DNA from: a virus
IMG/VR virus record: IMGVR_UViG_3300023174_005153
Coordinates: 1 to 20,890 of that record
Direction: 5' to 3' (one strand)
Length of the DNA: 20,890 nt
The position numbers were made by a program, and so were the translations under genes. Below, piece by piece: positions 7,599-15,215 of the stretch (position 1 is its first letter; every line of letters begins with the position of its first letter). The notes below the pieces were generated by a model. That model saw only the letters and a list, made by a program, of their open reading frames with translations. It was not told the origin of the DNA and did not search any database.

Positions 7599-8071
7599 TT
7601 TCTCAGATTTAGATAAGTTGGACTAGGATTCGCAATCATATCGTCAAGCATCTTTTTCATTGATTCTTCGTTTGTTGGGTGAAGAATTGATAAGTTTTCT
7701 AGTGTAGTCATTATTTTCTTATCATCATCTGCCCAATGCGAAAATCCCAAATATCCATAATCCCGATCTCTACCACCACCAATAATATTCACAGGAATAT
7801 TTTCGTGACTCAAATAATTACGAATCATCTCAAATGGTCTGTAAATAGCAAAAGGAGTTATGGAGTAAACAAAAGGAATTTTGCCTTCCATAGCCAATCC
7901 TATAGCCATTCCCATCATAGCCATCTCAGAAGATCCAACATTATAAAAACGATCAGGATACTCATCTCTAATCGTATCCCATAGCCCATAACCCAAATCA
8001 CCAGTTATGAGGTAAATATCTTTATTGTGCTTCATGTGTGCGTGAAGCAAAGCGGCAAATTGCTTTCTCAT
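7595..8071 (-). CDS. Transketolase-like pyrimidine-binding subunit (compact)
   Basis: A 158-residue protein equal to the central (PYR) domain of transketolase. The segment SSEMAMMGMAIGLAMEGKIP (47-66) contains Glu49, the expected glutamate that activates the thiamine diphosphate aminopyrimidine, followed by the usual small-residue helix. The chain then ends at about the point where the PYR domain stops: the C-terminal transketolase domain, present in ordinary C-terminal subunits of about 300 residues, is absent. With the PP-binding subunit encoded just upstream it should form a TPP enzyme moving two-carbon ketol units. It overlaps that gene by four bases (ATGA) and has GGAG upstream. The context is a deoxysugar pathway, so the acceptor may be a keto sugar nucleotide and not a pentose phosphate. 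Confidence 0.85.
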   Translation of the reverse strand: MRKQFAALLHAHMKHNKDIYLITGDLGYGLWDTIRDEYPDRFYNVGSSEMAMMGMAIGLAMEGKIPFVYSITPFAIYRPFEMIRNYLSHENIPVNIIGGGRDRDYGYLGFSHWADDDKKIMTTLENLSILHPTNEESMKKMLDDMIANPSPTYLNLRK

Positions 8072-8688
8072 CCTAAAATCTCCATAGCCTGCTTATAATC
8101 ATAATCTCTCATAATATGATAGTGTGCGTTCAAGCCTTTCAAAAATGGAAACTGTTCCACAGTAGTGTAGTGTATTTTTACATCAGGCAAAAATGCCTTC
8201 AGTCTGTTCACCAAATACTCTTTATCTACTTCCATATAAGCAGCATACCCATTCACATTAACATGAACTTCTATGTTTTTTATGTTTTGCTCGTATATTG
8301 TTTTCAACGCTTCCCAAACACTACCTTCTGCACATTCCCCATCACTAACAAGAACATAAACTTTCCTATTAGGATTTGCAACTGCTCTACCAAGAGCAAC
8401 AGTAATTCCTAAACCTAAACTGCCTGTAGAGCAATAAATCTTGTTTTCTTCATCTCTGTGTGGATGTCCACCATGCTTTAAGAACATCTCTTCAGCATTA
8501 ATACCATGATACTTTTCCAAACAAGCATATAAAGCAAGAGCAGCATGTCCTGATGAAAGAATGAATATGTCGTCTTTACCCATCTGAGAATAAATTTCAT
8601 CTATCACATCAACAGACGAAAAGTAACTACCCAAATGTCCTAGTTTATTCTTATAGGCTATATCTAGTATGATTTTTTTAAGATTCAT
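8068..8688 (-). CDS. Transketolase-like TPP (PP-binding) subunit (compact)
   Basis: A 206-residue protein equal to the N-terminal domain of transketolase. Landmarks: GHLGS with His18, SSGHAALALY (45-54), STGSLGLGI (87-95), and the thiamine diphosphate-magnesium motif SDGECAEGSVWEA (115-127) with the distal asparagine at 144 or 146. The first glycine of the usual GDG is serine. Ordinary N-terminal subunits are about 270-280 residues; here the part after the TPP motif is shortened. Together with the next gene it forms a split transketolase of only 364 residues, compared with about 600-670 in housekeeping enzymes. The start has GAGGA about seven bases upstream, overlapping the stop of the FkbM gene. 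The shared deoxysugar context suggests it adds a two-carbon unit to a sugar. Confidence 0.85.
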   Translation of the reverse strand: MNLKKIILDIAYKNKLGHLGSYFSSVDVIDEIYSQMGKDDIFILSSGHAALALYACLEKYHGINAEEMFLKHGGHPHRDEENKIYCSTGSLGLGITVALGRAVANPNRKVYVLVSDGECAEGSVWEALKTIYEQNIKNIEVHVNVNGYAAYMEVDKEYLVNRLKAFLPDVKIHYTTVEQFPFLKGLNAHYHIMRDYDYKQAMEILG

Positions 8689-8697
8689 AATTTATCC

Positions 8698-9747
8698 TCA
8701 AGGAACAACATACAGAACTGTATCAGCAATAGTTCTAGAATGATGTCGCAAGTAATACTTTGAAGTATTTTTTGTATAAATTTTACTGATCCACAAAGGT
8801 ATGTTCAATATATCACTCGCTAAATGGTATACAGATATTGCTAATCTTGGACGATATTTTCTTAGCAATTGCTCTGCTCCTTTTAAAGCATCAAACTCAT
8901 ATCCTTCAATATCCATCTTTATAAAGTTCGCTGAAAAATTTGGTATACAGTCATCTATCTTAACACATTGTATCAAGGAGTTTCCGTTAGGATCTGCAAA
9001 AGAACCCATGTCACCCTGATTTTGGAATCTTATTGTTTCACTTCTTTCTCCTACTCCGCAGGGCCAAGAAATGACACCATCTCTACTTCTACCAACTTCA
9101 GATAGTTTTTTGTAGTTTATCATATCAGGTTCAAAAGCATGAACTTCTTCTATATTATACCCTAAAGACACGGCTTGTAAAATGGTATCACCTGTAAATG
9201 CTCCACAATCAATCATACGCACAGGTTCTTCTACAGGCGGTATATTTGTGGGGAAGTATAGGATTGGATTTATGGAAGGAAAAATATCCTTTCCAGTTTT
9301 CACAAATTCTACAAATGCATCAAAGACCTGCACACTTTCTGAATCTGCCAACAGATCACGAACCATCTTAAATTCTGCATCACAATTTATCCACTCTTTT
9401 GCAGATATGGGTGCTGGACATCTTTTAGTATTATTATAATATTCTTCACACCAATCGCCAAAACTAATAATTCTTCCCCATCCATCATCAATTAATCTTT
9501 TTGTTATGACTGCGGTATCAAACGCAGGATTTAAGATAGCCATGATAACAACACTATTTTGTTTAATTTCTTTGGTTATCGTTTCAGATTTTGGTGACAG
9601 TATAGGAATACCACTCAGTCCCTTTGTTCCTGAACAATTATCATCAAGTATTCCGGTTATAGAAGCACCTTCTCGCAGTATGCCACCAATGAGCCAAGAT
9701 GCTGCTCCACCGCCTCCAAATAGCCAAGTATGTTTATATGAATTCAT
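8698..9747 (-). CDS. Two-domain FkbM methyltransferase with N-terminal nucleotide-binding-like domain
   Basis: A 349-residue protein. Residues 170-320 form an FkbM SAM-dependent methyltransferase: MIDCGAFTGDT (178-188), HAFEPD (203-208) and IKMDIEGYEF (276-285). Residues 1-100 look like a separate Rossmann-like domain, with WLFGGGGAASWL near the start and ITGILDDN at 30-37. This resembles the N-terminal part of PglD-type acetyltransferases and of some FkbM fusions in which a UDP-sugar or other nucleotide may bind. The enzyme probably O-methylates a sugar made or placed by the surrounding enzymes. It starts five bases after the RmlB stop codon with only a weak GGT upstream. Its FkbM motifs differ from those of the protein at 5247-5849, so the two are distant relatives and not a recent duplication. 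Confidence 0.85.
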   Translation of the reverse strand: MNSYKHTWLFGGGGAASWLIGGILREGASITGILDDNCSGTKGLSGIPILSPKSETITKEIKQNSVVIMAILNPAFDTAVITKRLIDDGWGRIISFGDWCEEYYNNTKRCPAPISAKEWINCDAEFKMVRDLLADSESVQVFDAFVEFVKTGKDIFPSINPILYFPTNIPPVEEPVRMIDCGAFTGDTILQAVSLGYNIEEVHAFEPDMINYKKLSEVGRSRDGVISWPCGVGERSETIRFQNQGDMGSFADPNGNSLIQCVKIDDCIPNFSANFIKMDIEGYEFDALKGAEQLLRKYRPRLAISVYHLASDILNIPLWISKIYTKNTSKYYLRHHSRTIADTVLYVVP

Positions 9748-9751
9748 GGAT

Positions 9752-10702
9752 TTACCAAATAAAATTATCTTTATAGTACTTCACTATATTTGTAAGTTCT
9801 TCATCAAAGTTTTTGATGGGTTCCCAACCCAAACTACGAAGTTTTGAATCATCTAAAGCATATCTCACATCTTGTCCAGGTCTGCTATAAGAGAAATCTA
9901 TGTAATTAGAAATTTCCTTTTCACTAACACCACTAACCTTTAAGATTTTATTGATAGTTTCCAAATTTGATTGCTCAAACCCGCCACAAATATTGTATAT
10001 CTCATTAGTTGTTTCAGACTCAATAATTGTAATTATTGCTCGTGCGGTATCTTCTGCGTGTAACCAATTTCTTACTGGAGTGCCATTATTGTGTAGAGGT
10101 ATCTTTCTACCCAAGTGCAAATACTTACAAGTTTTTGGTATTAGTTTCTCAACATATTGACCAATACCATAGTTGTTGGTGGGTCTGACTATGACATATG
10201 GAATCTTATAAGTTCTAGCCCAAGCAAGAACCAACATGTCGGCAGCAGCCTTGGTTGCAGAATATGGATTAGATGGCTTCAGTATATCGTGCTCGGTATG
10301 TGCGCCTTCTGTAATATCTCCGTAAACCTCATCTGTACTAAAATGAATCAAAGTTGGCGTTTTGCCATTTTCTTGTCTATAGTTCTTAATAAGTTCAAGT
10401 ATATTATGAACACCGTTTATATTAGAACTTATAAAATCATCGCTATTAGCAATGGAATTACCAACATGGGTTTCCGCAGCAGTATTGATTATATAATCGC
10501 AATCATACAAAAACTTTAGATCATTGATATCACATTGAACGAATGAAAAATTTGGGTAAAGTTTAAACTCATCCAAAAGATTATCGTTTGCAGCATAAGT
10601 CAATTTATCAACACCCTTGACATGCCATCCCCTTTGTAAACAAAGGCGAGTGATATAAGAACCTATGAACCCCAAGCAACCTGTTACATATACAACCTTC
10701 AT
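9752..10702 (-). CDS. RmlB-type nucleotide-sugar 4,6-dehydratase
   Basis: A 316-residue extended SDR closely resembling dTDP-glucose 4,6-dehydratase RmlB. The NAD loop is TGCLGFIGS (7-15), VDKLTYAAN at 31-39 matches the RmlB wording, the TDE active-site triad is in STDEVYG (122-128: Thr123, Asp124, Glu125), the catalytic pair is Tyr147/Lys151 in YSATK, and RPTNNYG is at 173-179. It converts an NDP-hexose to the NDP-4-keto-6-deoxyhexose, the branch point for 6-deoxy and 3,6-dideoxy sugars. RmlA, RmlC and RmlD are not seen in the window. GGGG lies six bases before the ATG, inside the end of the DUF5672 gene. The protein is slightly shorter than E. coli RmlB (about 360). CDP-glucose 4,6-dehydratase (RfbG) would be the alternative because RfbH is nearby, but the motifs favour RmlB. 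Confidence 0.9.
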   Translation of the reverse strand: MKVVYVTGCLGFIGSYITRLCLQRGWHVKGVDKLTYAANDNLLDEFKLYPNFSFVQCDINDLKFLYDCDYIINTAAETHVGNSIANSDDFISSNINGVHNILELIKNYRQENGKTPTLIHFSTDEVYGDITEGAHTEHDILKPSNPYSATKAAADMLVLAWARTYKIPYVIVRPTNNYGIGQYVEKLIPKTCKYLHLGRKIPLHNNGTPVRNWLHAEDTARAIITIIESETTNEIYNICGGFEQSNLETINKILKVSGVSEKEISNYIDFSYSRPGQDVRYALDDSKLRSLGWEPIKNFDEELTNIVKYYKDNFIW

Positions 10703-10704
10703 GT

Positions 10705-11385
10705 TTACCCCAATTCTATTGTATCTAATAGTTTAATTTTGTCTTGGAACATCTGATAGTTACCATCGTGAACGGATACTGTTTCAGGATTTCCTCTACC
10801 GTGGAAACCAAAACAATTATCTAAATTATACTCACACTCTGGTATTTTTGATTCCAATGAAAACTTCATTGCAATCTCTAGTGGAGCATATTTGCAACCA
10901 CAACCTGTATAGTAATCGTAGTAATCATTAGTTTGTTCGGTATCATCGTGCGTTCCGAGATATCGGATATTTCTGGTTAACTGTATGAATTTATTGCTAC
11001 GAAAAACAAAGCCACCATTTCCAACACGATTTCTTTGACCCATATTCTTCCACGGTGCTCCAATATAATCGTATCTTAAAAATTCATCAGTCCAAAGATG
11101 TGGGTTTATTACAAATCCATCGTCGTGTATCATTAAACAATACTTAGTTTTAACGATATCTGGTAGGCTTTCATAAGTAAATACACTAGACAACTTATGA
11201 GTAGTTAAATTCGTTTCTATGAACTTTATACTTGATGGTAGATTTTCTGGCTTATTGTTGCTGACCAATATCATTTCAGCAAAATCAATATCCTTTGAAC
11301 TATACAGCAAAGCCTTAGCACTCTGCTCAGGCTTAACACAATTAAATGACAGTAGAGTAATATCTCTTAGTTGTAATTTACTCAT
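10705..11385 (-). CDS. DUF5672-family putative glycosyltransferase
   Basis: A 226-residue protein with the pattern I recall for DUF5672: IHDDGFVINPHLW (86-98), then YDYIGAPW (105-112), VGNGGFVFRS (121-130), a C-terminal acidic LEIAMKF region (169-175), and FGFHG (192-196). The IHDDG segment ends a hydrophobic strand and resembles the DxD of GT-A enzymes; family members occur in bacterial glycan clusters and near other transferases. It is probably a cytoplasmic glycosyltransferase, and the donor is unknown. It overlaps the RfbH gene by four bases (ATGA) and is followed by RmlB after two bases, so it sits inside the deoxysugar block and may transfer that sugar. No membrane segment is present. 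Confidence 0.78.
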   Translation of the reverse strand: MSKLQLRDITLLSFNCVKPEQSAKALLYSSKDIDFAEMILVSNNKPENLPSSIKFIETNLTTHKLSSVFTYESLPDIVKTKYCLMIHDDGFVINPHLWTDEFLRYDYIGAPWKNMGQRNRVGNGGFVFRSNKFIQLTRNIRYLGTHDDTEQTNDYYDYYTGCGCKYAPLEIAMKFSLESKIPECEYNLDNCFGFHGRGNPETVSVHDGNYQMFQDKIKLLDTIELG

Positions 11386-12725
11386 AGTGTGCTATTCATA
11401 ATAGGAAGATGAATTCTTTTCTTTGTCAAGAAATCATCAAGAGTAGATTCAATGTAATCTAAATGTTCATCTGTTATAACAGGACTTGTGCCCAAGAAGA
11501 AGGTGTCAGTAGTAACCTTTCTTGCGTTTGGATAGTTTCTAATAACCTTCTCCGAATCCATAAGACCTTCATATGCGGGTTGCAACATTACATTTCCTGC
11601 AAAGTATGGTCTCGTTTGAATCTTATTCTCTTCAAAGTAATCAACAATATCGTTTCTCTTGAATGGACATCCATCCTTCAAGGTTACTGCAAAAGCAAAC
11701 CAAGCAGGATCTGCCTTTTCAGTAGCCTTTGGTATTATAAAATACTCCTCATACTTTGAGAAAATTTGGCATAGTCTACGATGATTATGCTTTCTGATTT
11801 CAATAATTTTTGGCAGTCTCTTCAACTGAACCAATCCCATAGCCGCTTGCTGATCTGTAGGCTTAAGGTTGTATCCAATCTCATCATACACATACTTGTG
11901 GTCAAATATTTCATTTGGAAGAGCAGGAAGCCAGTTTGAGAATCTCTTTTTGCAACTTCCATTCTTTAGTAGATTTGCTTGCTTGCCAACACAATAGCAT
12001 CCTCTACCCCACTCACGGAAACTTCTAGCAATAGTTTCTTGATCTTTGGTTTTGCAAGAAACAAAACCGCCTTCTCCCATAGTTATATGATGTGCAGGAT
12101 AGAAAGAACAAGAAGCAAGTTCTCCAAAACTTCCTAATTCTTTACCATCATATGTTGAACCCAAAGCATCGCAACAATCCTCAAGAAGAATCAAACCATA
12201 CTTCTCAACAATTTGCATCAATCTATCCATGTTTGGAGGATTGCCCAAAACATGAGCGAAGGTAATAATCTTGCATCCTTCCTTTGCCTTTTCTTCAACC
12301 TGATCCAAGTTCAAGTTTAAAGTGTCTAGATCAATATCAACAAACACAGGTTCAAATCCTACCTGAAAGATGGGATTGATGGTTGTTGGAAATCCTGCAA
12401 TAGGAGTGATTACTTTTGTTCCTTTGGGGAAATTATACAAACGCTTTGATGTCATGCAAGACATCATTATTAGATTTGAACTGCTGCCACTATTGGTTAG
12501 AATGCCGTATTCCTTGCCCATTAGATTAGGAAACTGATGTTCAAACCTAATACCGTTTGTTCCGAGAACCAGCCAACCTTCAAGAAGAGTCTTTACCGAT
12601 TCGGTATACTCTTCTGTTCCGAAATATGGGCCAGCGTATTGAACCCAATCAACACCAGCCTTCCACTTCTTGGAGACTTGCTTTTCTTTTATAAACTCTT
12701 CAACTGCTTTAAGTATGTGTTCCAT
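11382..12725 (-). CDS. rfbH: RfbH/DdhC-type NDP-4-keto-6-deoxyhexose 3-dehydrase (E1)
   Basis: A 447-residue protein of the DegT/DnrJ/EryC1/StrS fold with the marks of E1 dehydrases, not aminotransferases. In SFYPAHHITMGEGG (197-210) His202 stands where aminotransferases have the PLP lysine. Cysteines 175, 233 and 235 reproduce the CX57CX1C part of the E1 [2Fe-2S] motif, and Cys248 could be the fourth ligand. The enzyme uses pyridoxamine phosphate and, with a reductase (E3, DdhD), removes the C3 hydroxyl of an NDP-4-keto-6-deoxyhexose. No E3 gene is in the window. Shared wording with Salmonella RfbH includes EDCCDALGSTYDGK and FDHKYVYDEIGYNLKPTDQQAA-like blocks (compare GYDHKYTYSHLGYNLKITD). 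The frame is open upstream to a TTG at 12767; the ATG at 12723-12725 fits the family start better. It lies 20 bases after the two-domain transferase. Confidence 0.9.
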   Translation of the reverse strand: MEHILKAVEEFIKEKQVSKKWKAGVDWVQYAGPYFGTEEYTESVKTLLEGWLVLGTNGIRFEHQFPNLMGKEYGILTNSGSSSNLIMMSCMTSKRLYNFPKGTKVITPIAGFPTTINPIFQVGFEPVFVDIDLDTLNLNLDQVEEKAKEGCKIITFAHVLGNPPNMDRLMQIVEKYGLILLEDCCDALGSTYDGKELGSFGELASCSFYPAHHITMGEGGFVSCKTKDQETIARSFREWGRGCYCVGKQANLLKNGSCKKRFSNWLPALPNEIFDHKYVYDEIGYNLKPTDQQAAMGLVQLKRLPKIIEIRKHNHRRLCQIFSKYEEYFIIPKATEKADPAWFAFAVTLKDGCPFKRNDIVDYFEENKIQTRPYFAGNVMLQPAYEGLMDSEKVIRNYPNARKVTTDTFFLGTSPVITDEHLDYIESTLDDFLTKKRIHLPIMNSTL

Positions 12726-12745
12726 GATATACCATTTCTGTATAC

Positions 12746-14308
12746 TTAGTGTATACCAAATCCCCAATCATTCAAGTTAGGAATGCTATATTTTTTCACA
12801 TTTTCTTTGATATATCTGTATGCATTTGTATTTTCAACATTTTTATCTCGTTCTGCATAAATGTTTTCAGGTACTCGCAATTCAAATGGAAATGGCACAC
12901 AAGTCCAATTAAAATTATTTACAGAACGATCATACTCTACAGGATCTATAATATCAACCTTGTGAAGTAACTTATTGACATAATCCCAAACCTTATAGTG
13001 ATATTGCTTAATAGCAATTGCTCTTCTATCTGCCAACCAACTCAAATGGGATACAAACAAATGAGGAACATCAATAGAACCGTATCTATCTGGTGTAGGC
13101 ACATGCTCTCCATGAGTTTGCTTGTTCTTATAAACAGCCCTCTTGCTGTAAGATCCTATTCTATCAACAGGATGCATTTCCCATTTACCGTCAACTCTTA
13201 TTTCATTCTTTTTGGTGTATTGAATCCACTTACAATAGAATAAGGTGTCTTTATTATTTTCAAGAAGTTCGTTTAACTGCTCTTTGGTTACATTGCCATC
13301 AAGATACTCATCAGCATCCAAACAAATAATCTTACCTGTATATTTGAATGCTTCATCAAACATTCTTTGTCTAGTAGTTGATTCAAAGAAATCAATCTCT
13401 CCAGGATTAGTATGTGTTCTTAAAACTGCGAGGATGTTATACTTTGATGCGTTCTCAATCAAAAATTCGTAACTACCATCAGTTGATTGATCATCCATGA
13501 AAACAAATCCATCAGCATACTTCTTCCAAATTGGCAACATATGCTTCAACAAATGCAGTTCGTTCTTTATCATACTAATCTGAACTATAGATGGATTTGA
13601 TCCCTGCGACGAATTACTTTGAAAATTATTTGCTTTTCTTTTCAAGTAAACATCTCTATCGTGAGAACTACCAACATGCATATTATGCTGCATCAAAGCA
13701 TCCTGATTTTCTGCCCATCTATGAATTATTGGGCGACTATTGATATGCCTCAATACTCCTAGAGATTCAAACACTTCTGTTTGTTCGTTGTCGCACCATT
13801 CAGACTTATAATCAGGATGATAGATGTAACCAAACTTATCATATAGTTTTCTACCAATAACTGGAAGAGTTATGAGAGTTTTGAATCCATCAACTCCCTT
13901 TTCCTCCAAACGAGGATCATTATTGTAATTCAATGATCCATCCATATTTGGAAACTCTCTAACCATATCTTGTACTATAATCTCATCCCAACCATTATCA
14001 ACGGGTTCCATATCATCTGCGGTAGAAATGATTATATCCCAATCGGTTGATGGAACATCTCTATTGATAGCAGCAATTTTTCCTCCGCGCTCTCCATAAT
14101 GATATTCAACCAAGGTATTTTCGGTCTTGGGAAGATTCTCCAGAAAATGCTTGATTCTAGAATTGTTTAGCAACAGATCATCAGAATCCATGCTAATCAC
14201 ATAAGTGATCTTATTCTTTCCTGATGCTTTGTCCATGTAGGCACGAAGATTATTCATAAACTTACCTGGACGCTGACGAGTTGGATACTTTAAAATTATG
14301 TGCTTCAT
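12746..14308 (-). CDS. Two-domain glycosyltransferase (GT-A-like plus GT2-like)
   Basis: A 520-residue protein with two transferase-like halves. Residues 1-225 match the stand-alone protein at 15814-16503: a TRQRPGKFM start, VISMDSDD (37-44), ISTADDM (94-100), YIYHPDY (161-167), and CDNEQTEVF (172-180). A polar linker, SNSSQGSNPS (231-240), follows. Residues 240-430 form a GT2-like domain: MIKNE (246-250), FMDDQSTDGSYEFL (270-283), and the DxD in CLDADEYL (329-336), as in the family often named glycosyl transferase 2_4. It may add two residues in succession or synthesise a disaccharide unit. No membrane helices are seen. An ATG four codons upstream (14320) is possible, but GGGA sits about seven bases before the ATG at 14306-14308 and homology begins there. 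Two halves clear, donors unknown. Confidence 0.83.
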   Translation of the reverse strand: MKHIILKYPTRQRPGKFMNNLRAYMDKASGKNKITYVISMDSDDLLLNNSRIKHFLENLPKTENTLVEYHYGERGGKIAAINRDVPSTDWDIIISTADDMEPVDNGWDEIIVQDMVREFPNMDGSLNYNNDPRLEEKGVDGFKTLITLPVIGRKLYDKFGYIYHPDYKSEWCDNEQTEVFESLGVLRHINSRPIIHRWAENQDALMQHNMHVGSSHDRDVYLKRKANNFQSNSSQGSNPSIVQISMIKNELHLLKHMLPIWKKYADGFVFMDDQSTDGSYEFLIENASKYNILAVLRTHTNPGEIDFFESTTRQRMFDEAFKYTGKIICLDADEYLDGNVTKEQLNELLENNKDTLFYCKWIQYTKKNEIRVDGKWEMHPVDRIGSYSKRAVYKNKQTHGEHVPTPDRYGSIDVPHLFVSHLSWLADRRAIAIKQYHYKVWDYVNKLLHKVDIIDPVEYDRSVNNFNWTCVPFPFELRVPENIYAERDKNVENTNAYRYIKENVKKYSIPNLNDWGFGIH

Positions 14309-14309
14309 A

Positions 14310-15206
14310 TTAATTCCCATTTAGACACTTGAAATAGCAACCCTTAAAAGGTTCTGGAAGAATATCAATACTCTCTTTTTCTGCCAACTTAGGATTACCT
14401 GCATAACTTCCATGCTGATAGCAGAAATTCAAATCGCTCATTGCACCAACACTATCAGGCATAAACATCTTTACACCCAACCAACGAATCACATGATCCC
14501 CCCATCTTCTATAGAAAATGTTTCCTGTAGAGTCAATATGCTTAAAGTAGTCTTGGTATTCTTTGGTTCTGAAAAAATCCATATCACAAATTTCAAAATT
14601 TGTGTTATATAATTCTCCATCCCATTCTGTTGGTGGGTTTGAAATTCTACCAAGATTTGATTCTATGAATTCCTTAACACATTCCCACATTCCTCTTCTA
14701 GCCCACTCAATTTCTTTGGGTGTTTCTGATCCAAAAGGATAGTCAGCATAGATGAATTTGTTTTCTGCCATCCATTCAAATGGATCTTTTTGAACGGTAG
14801 AAAGCATAAACGAATCCGAATCCACCCGCATATAGTACTTGTACTTTAACATTGTTGGATGATTAAAAATCATACCAGCAAAAAAACGACACATATGCCT
14901 GTAGCCTAGTGGGAATTGTTGTATGGTTGGATGCTCTCCTTCCATAACATACTTTGCAGGATCGGGCGAAATACTATCTGGCAAAACAAAGGCTATCTTC
15001 TCAAACTTTACATTAGGAAGATAGCCCAAGAACTTATGCAGTTCTACTAAAATATTTGAAATTATTACTGGTGTAATGTCATCGTGAAACACAATGACAG
15101 GATACTTATTCTCTCGGTTCAAATTCTTGAACAGGAGTTTAAGACTATGAACAAATATCCATAAATCCCTTTGTCTAGTTAAGTAAACAATCGCCGCATT
15201 TTGCAT
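14310..15206 (-). CDS. GT15-type (KRE2/MNT1-like) glycosyltransferase, second member
   Basis: A 298-residue relative of the protein at 5852-6811 and of fungal family GT15 mannosyltransferases. The same blocks are seen: VIVFHDDI (37-44), LGYRHMCRFFAG, YYMRVDSDSFML, NTNFEICDMDFFRTKEY, and FYRRWGDHVIRWLG. As in the other copy, there is no signal anchor and the metal motif is DSD. The two phage proteins start alike (NAAIxYxxRxRD), so they are paralogues, but they are separated by about 7.5 kb and well diverged, which argues for an old duplication or separate recruitment. It starts nine bases after the GT2 stop with only a weak GGT upstream, and is followed after one base by the two-domain transferase gene. 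Predicted cytoplasmic hexosyl transfer; donor not shown. Confidence 0.84.
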   Translation of the reverse strand: MQNAAIVYLTRQRDLWIFVHSLKLLFKNLNRENKYPVIVFHDDITPVIISNILVELHKFLGYLPNVKFEKIAFVLPDSISPDPAKYVMEGEHPTIQQFPLGYRHMCRFFAGMIFNHPTMLKYKYYMRVDSDSFMLSTVQKDPFEWMAENKFIYADYPFGSETPKEIEWARRGMWECVKEFIESNLGRISNPPTEWDGELYNTNFEICDMDFFRTKEYQDYFKHIDSTGNIFYRRWGDHVIRWLGVKMFMPDSVGAMSDLNFCYQHGSYAGNPKLAEKESIDILPEPFKGCYFKCLNGN

Positions 15207-15215
15207 GATATACTT

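Noticed and set aside
7595-8688. Split transketolase as a frameshifted pseudogene
   Set aside because: The second gene has its own ATG in an ATGA overlap with GGAG upstream, and two-subunit transketolases are common; the missing pieces are whole domains, not a break at one point.
11382-12725. RfbH-like gene as a DegT sugar aminotransferase
   Set aside because: The PLP lysine is replaced by histidine in AHHITMGEGG, and the cysteine pattern of E1 dehydrases is present.
12726-12767. Upstream extension of the RfbH gene to a TTG start
   Set aside because: The extra 14 codons overlap the previous gene, TTG is a weak start, and RfbH homologues begin near the ATG at 12725.
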